Positions 61,973 to 64,000 of a stretch of 64,000 bases of DNA are shown in pieces. This DNA is from an uncultured Bacteroidota bacterium (lineage in GTDB: Bacteria; Bacteroidota; Bacteroidia; Flavobacteriales; Flavobacteriaceae): contig CABZAE010000003.1 in assembly GCA_902523635.1 (NCBI GenBank), positions 1 to 64,000 of the forward strand, read 5' to 3'. A program made the position numbers and the translations under genes. Every line of letters starts with the position of its first letter. The first letter of the stretch is position 1. The notes below the pieces were generated by a model. It worked only from the letters and a program-made list of their open reading frames with translations, had not been told where the DNA came from and made no database searches.

Positions 61973-63313
61973 TCATATTCCGGTGTAATTTTTTGGACTA
62001 ATTTTTTTTAGTTCATCTTTAACTGATCTTGAAATGTCAAGTTGTTCAATAAATTTGTGAATTGTTTCTTTGTCAACTTTATCGTTTTTTCTTGTAAAAT
62101 CCTTTAGTTTTTCATACGGATTAGGAAAGCCTTCTCTACGTAAAATTGTTTGAATTGATTCTGCAACCACAGACCAATTTTTATTTAAATCATCCTCAAT
62201 TTTAGAGTCATTTACGATAAGTTTATCAATTCCCTTAGTTGTTGAATTAATAGCAATTAAAGTGTGAGCAAATGGAACACCAATATTTCTTAGAACAGTA
62301 CTGTCAGTCAAATCTCTTTGAAGTCTAGAAATAGGTAATTTTGATGATAAGTGCTGAAAAATGGCATTAGCTATTCCTAAATTACCCTCAGAGTTTTCAA
62401 AATCAATAGGATTGATTTTATGTGGCATCGCTGATGAACCAACTTCCTTTTGATTTATTTTTTGCTTAAAATAATCCATAGAAATATAGGTCCATATATC
62501 TCTGTTAAAATCTATCAAAATGGTATTTATTCTTTTCAAACAATCAAACAATGAAGCCAGATGATCGTAATGTTCGATTTGAGTTGTTGGAAAGGAGTGT
62601 TGAAGTCCTAAACTATTTAAAAACTTTGATGCAAAGTTTTTCCAGTCAATTTCAGGAAAGGCAACAAAGTGAGCATTATAATTTCCAGTTGCTCCACCAA
62701 ATTTTGCTGCGATTGGAATTTTATCCAAAAAAGTCAATTGCTGTTTAATTCTTTCAGAAAAAACTTCAATTTCCTTACCAAGTTTTGTTGGGCTTGCTGG
62801 TTGTCCATGGGTCCTTGCCAGCATAGGTACATCATGATATTCATTACTTTTTTCATCTAATAGAAATAATAATTTCTTTATTTCAGGAATATAAAGTTCG
62901 TTCAGAGCATTTTTGATTGATAGAGGAATAGCTGTATTATTGATATCTTGAGAAGTTAGTCCAAAATGGATAAACTCTTCGTATTTTTTTAGTTTTAGGT
63001 CAGAAAATTTTTTTTTAACAAAGTATTCTACAGCCTTAACGTCGTGATTAGTTTCTTTTTCAATTTCCTTTACCAAAACAGCGTCTTTGTTATTAAAGTC
63101 CTTGTATATTTTTTTAATATTTCCAACTTGATTTTTAGGGAAATCTTTAAAATTGGGAATGTTAGATTCCGTCAATTTTAAAAAGTATTCAATTTCAATT
63201 AAAACACGATACTTGATCAGACTTTCTTCAGAAAAATAGTTTGATAGTTTTCTGCACTTTTCACTATATCTTCCATCGATAGGACTTACAGCATTTAATG
63301 AATTGAGTTTCAT
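61973..63313 (-). CDS. purB: Adenylosuccinate lyase
   Basis: MKLNSLNAVSPIDGRYSEKCRKLSNYF, GSSAMPHKINPIDFENSEGN; start moved to the second ATG (63313). Confidence 0.97.
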   Translation of the reverse strand: MKLNSLNAVSPIDGRYSEKCRKLSNYFSEESLIKYRVLIEIEYFLKLTESNIPNFKDFPKNQVGNIKKIYKDFNNKDAVLVKEIEKETNHDVKAVEYFVKKKFSDLKLKKYEEFIHFGLTSQDINNTAIPLSIKNALNELYIPEIKKLLFLLDEKSNEYHDVPMLARTHGQPASPTKLGKEIEVFSERIKQQLTFLDKIPIAAKFGGATGNYNAHFVAFPEIDWKNFASKFLNSLGLQHSFPTTQIEHYDHLASLFDCLKRINTILIDFNRDIWTYISMDYFKQKINQKEVGSSAMPHKINPIDFENSEGNLGIANAIFQHLSSKLPISRLQRDLTDSTVLRNIGVPFAHTLIAINSTTKGIDKLIVNDSKIEDDLNKNWSVVAESIQTILRREGFPNPYEKLKDFTRKNDKVDKETIHKFIEQLDISRSVKDELKKISPKNYTGI

Positions 63314-63334
63314 TGTCTTTCTTTTGAAAGCATA

Positions 63335-63342
63335 CAAAGTTA
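63335..63342 (-). promoter_or_regulatory. Putative -7 box TAACTTTG for purB
   Basis: TAnnTTTG overlapping the spurious upstream ATG of the 63337 ORF start. Confidence 0.55.
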
Positions 63343-63364
63343 GTTCTTTAAATTTAAATGTGAT

Positions 63365-64000
63365 CTATTTTCTGTTCAGCACCTTGTATTCTTCATAGCA
63401 CTCACTAATTGCATCTAAAATTTGAAGATCATTTGCAGAAACAATAAAATTTTCTGAATAACTACAGTTACGAAGAATCTCGTCTATATCTATTTTTTGA
63501 ATTTGAAGAAGTTCTTTTAATGTTTCTCTGTCAAATTTCGATGCCAAAAGTTCCCTTATCCTATAATCTTCCTTCATTTGTTTCAGTTTTTTAAGTTGTT
63601 TTGGGTTTTTTCCAAACAAGTTGTACAAAAAGTCTGCAGGATTAAATATAGAATTTAAAACCTTTGAAAATGCACCAATATTTCGAGATCCTCCCTCATA
63701 GCCTCTAGATGGAAGTCCCGGAATACTATATCTTAGGGCCCTACTTATGGGAATATTCTTAGCATCGATTTCTAAATATCCAGTTAATTTGTAAGGGGAT
63801 ACAATAACTTCCTCAAGCGCATATGCTAATTCGGTAATTTGAATTTTTGAATTTTTGAATTTAAGTAAATCGTTTGTTACCCTAACTTTAATAGACTTAA
63901 ACCCAAGGTATGATAAATACAATGTGTCATTAATTTTTGCAGGTATTTCAAACCTTCCATTCTTATCCGTTATGACCCCAACAACTTGATTAAGATTAAT
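63365..64000 (-). CDS. Carboxypeptidase-regulatory-like (beta-sandwich) domain protein, truncated at window edge
   Basis: Frame is open to 64000: INLNQVVGVITDKNGRFEIPAKINDTLYLSYLGFKSIKV...; typical Bacteroidetes CarboxypepD_reg-like N-terminus. Confidence 0.75.
   Translation of the reverse strand: MNLNQVVGVITDKNGRFEIPAKINDTLYLSYLGFKSIKVRVTNDLLKFKNSKIQITELAYALEEVIVSPYKLTGYLEIDAKNIPISRALRYSIPGLPSRGYEGGSRNIGAFSKVLNSIFNPADFLYNLFGKNPKQLKKLKQMKEDYRIRELLASKFDRETLKELLQIQKIDIDEILRNCSYSENFIVSANDLQILDAISECYEEYKVLNRK

Noticed and set aside
1-64000. CRISPR arrays, phage, transposons, toxin-antitoxin or defence islands
   Set aside because: No regularly spaced direct repeats, transposase, integrase, Cas or restriction proteins among the ORFs read
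1-64000. tRNA/rRNA or other structured RNA genes
   Set aside because: Larger intergenic gaps (17116-17292, 52773-52899, 57648-57744) were read by eye and show no cloverleaf or CCA-type features; a covariance search was not possible

Overview
AT-rich, gene-dense chromosomal window from a bacterium that looks like a marine Bacteroidetes/Flavobacteriia. The assignment rests on gene order, proteorhodopsin next to blh, TAnnTTTG promoter boxes and DUF4199; no database search was possible. Positions 1-17115 are one uninterrupted + strand ribosomal super-operon: rpsL(partial)-rpsG-fusA-[S10]-[spc]-secY-infA-rpmJ-[alpha]-rplQ, with no tuf between fusA and rpsJ. It is followed by carA-eno-gltA and two arginine-deiminase-superfamily genes, then argS. 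A proteorhodopsin (DTE motif, Met at the spectral-tuning position) is divergent from a brp/blh-type beta-carotene cleavage gene. The rest is mostly housekeeping: ffh, folD, queE, a cysteine-synthase-like gene next to a diaminopropionate ammonia-lyase, a MarR-controlled fadN-fadA-fadE-like beta-oxidation operon, purL, an ECF sigma module, an MsbA-like ABC exporter, pgm, rpmE2, mtaB, rpmH, carB, rmuC and purB. I found no CRISPR array, transposon, prophage, tRNA or rRNA. I did not find a convincing wholly new system. The best leads are the 90-bp PR/blh divergent promoter, a 32-bp perfect palindrome upstream of the MarR gene, a long acidic C-terminal extension on ribosomal protein L5, recurrent TAnnTTTG boxes (two with possibly leaderless starts), and a long inverted repeat after rplQ. 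Start corrections and three small genes missing from the ORF track (rpmD, rpmJ, rpmH) are included.
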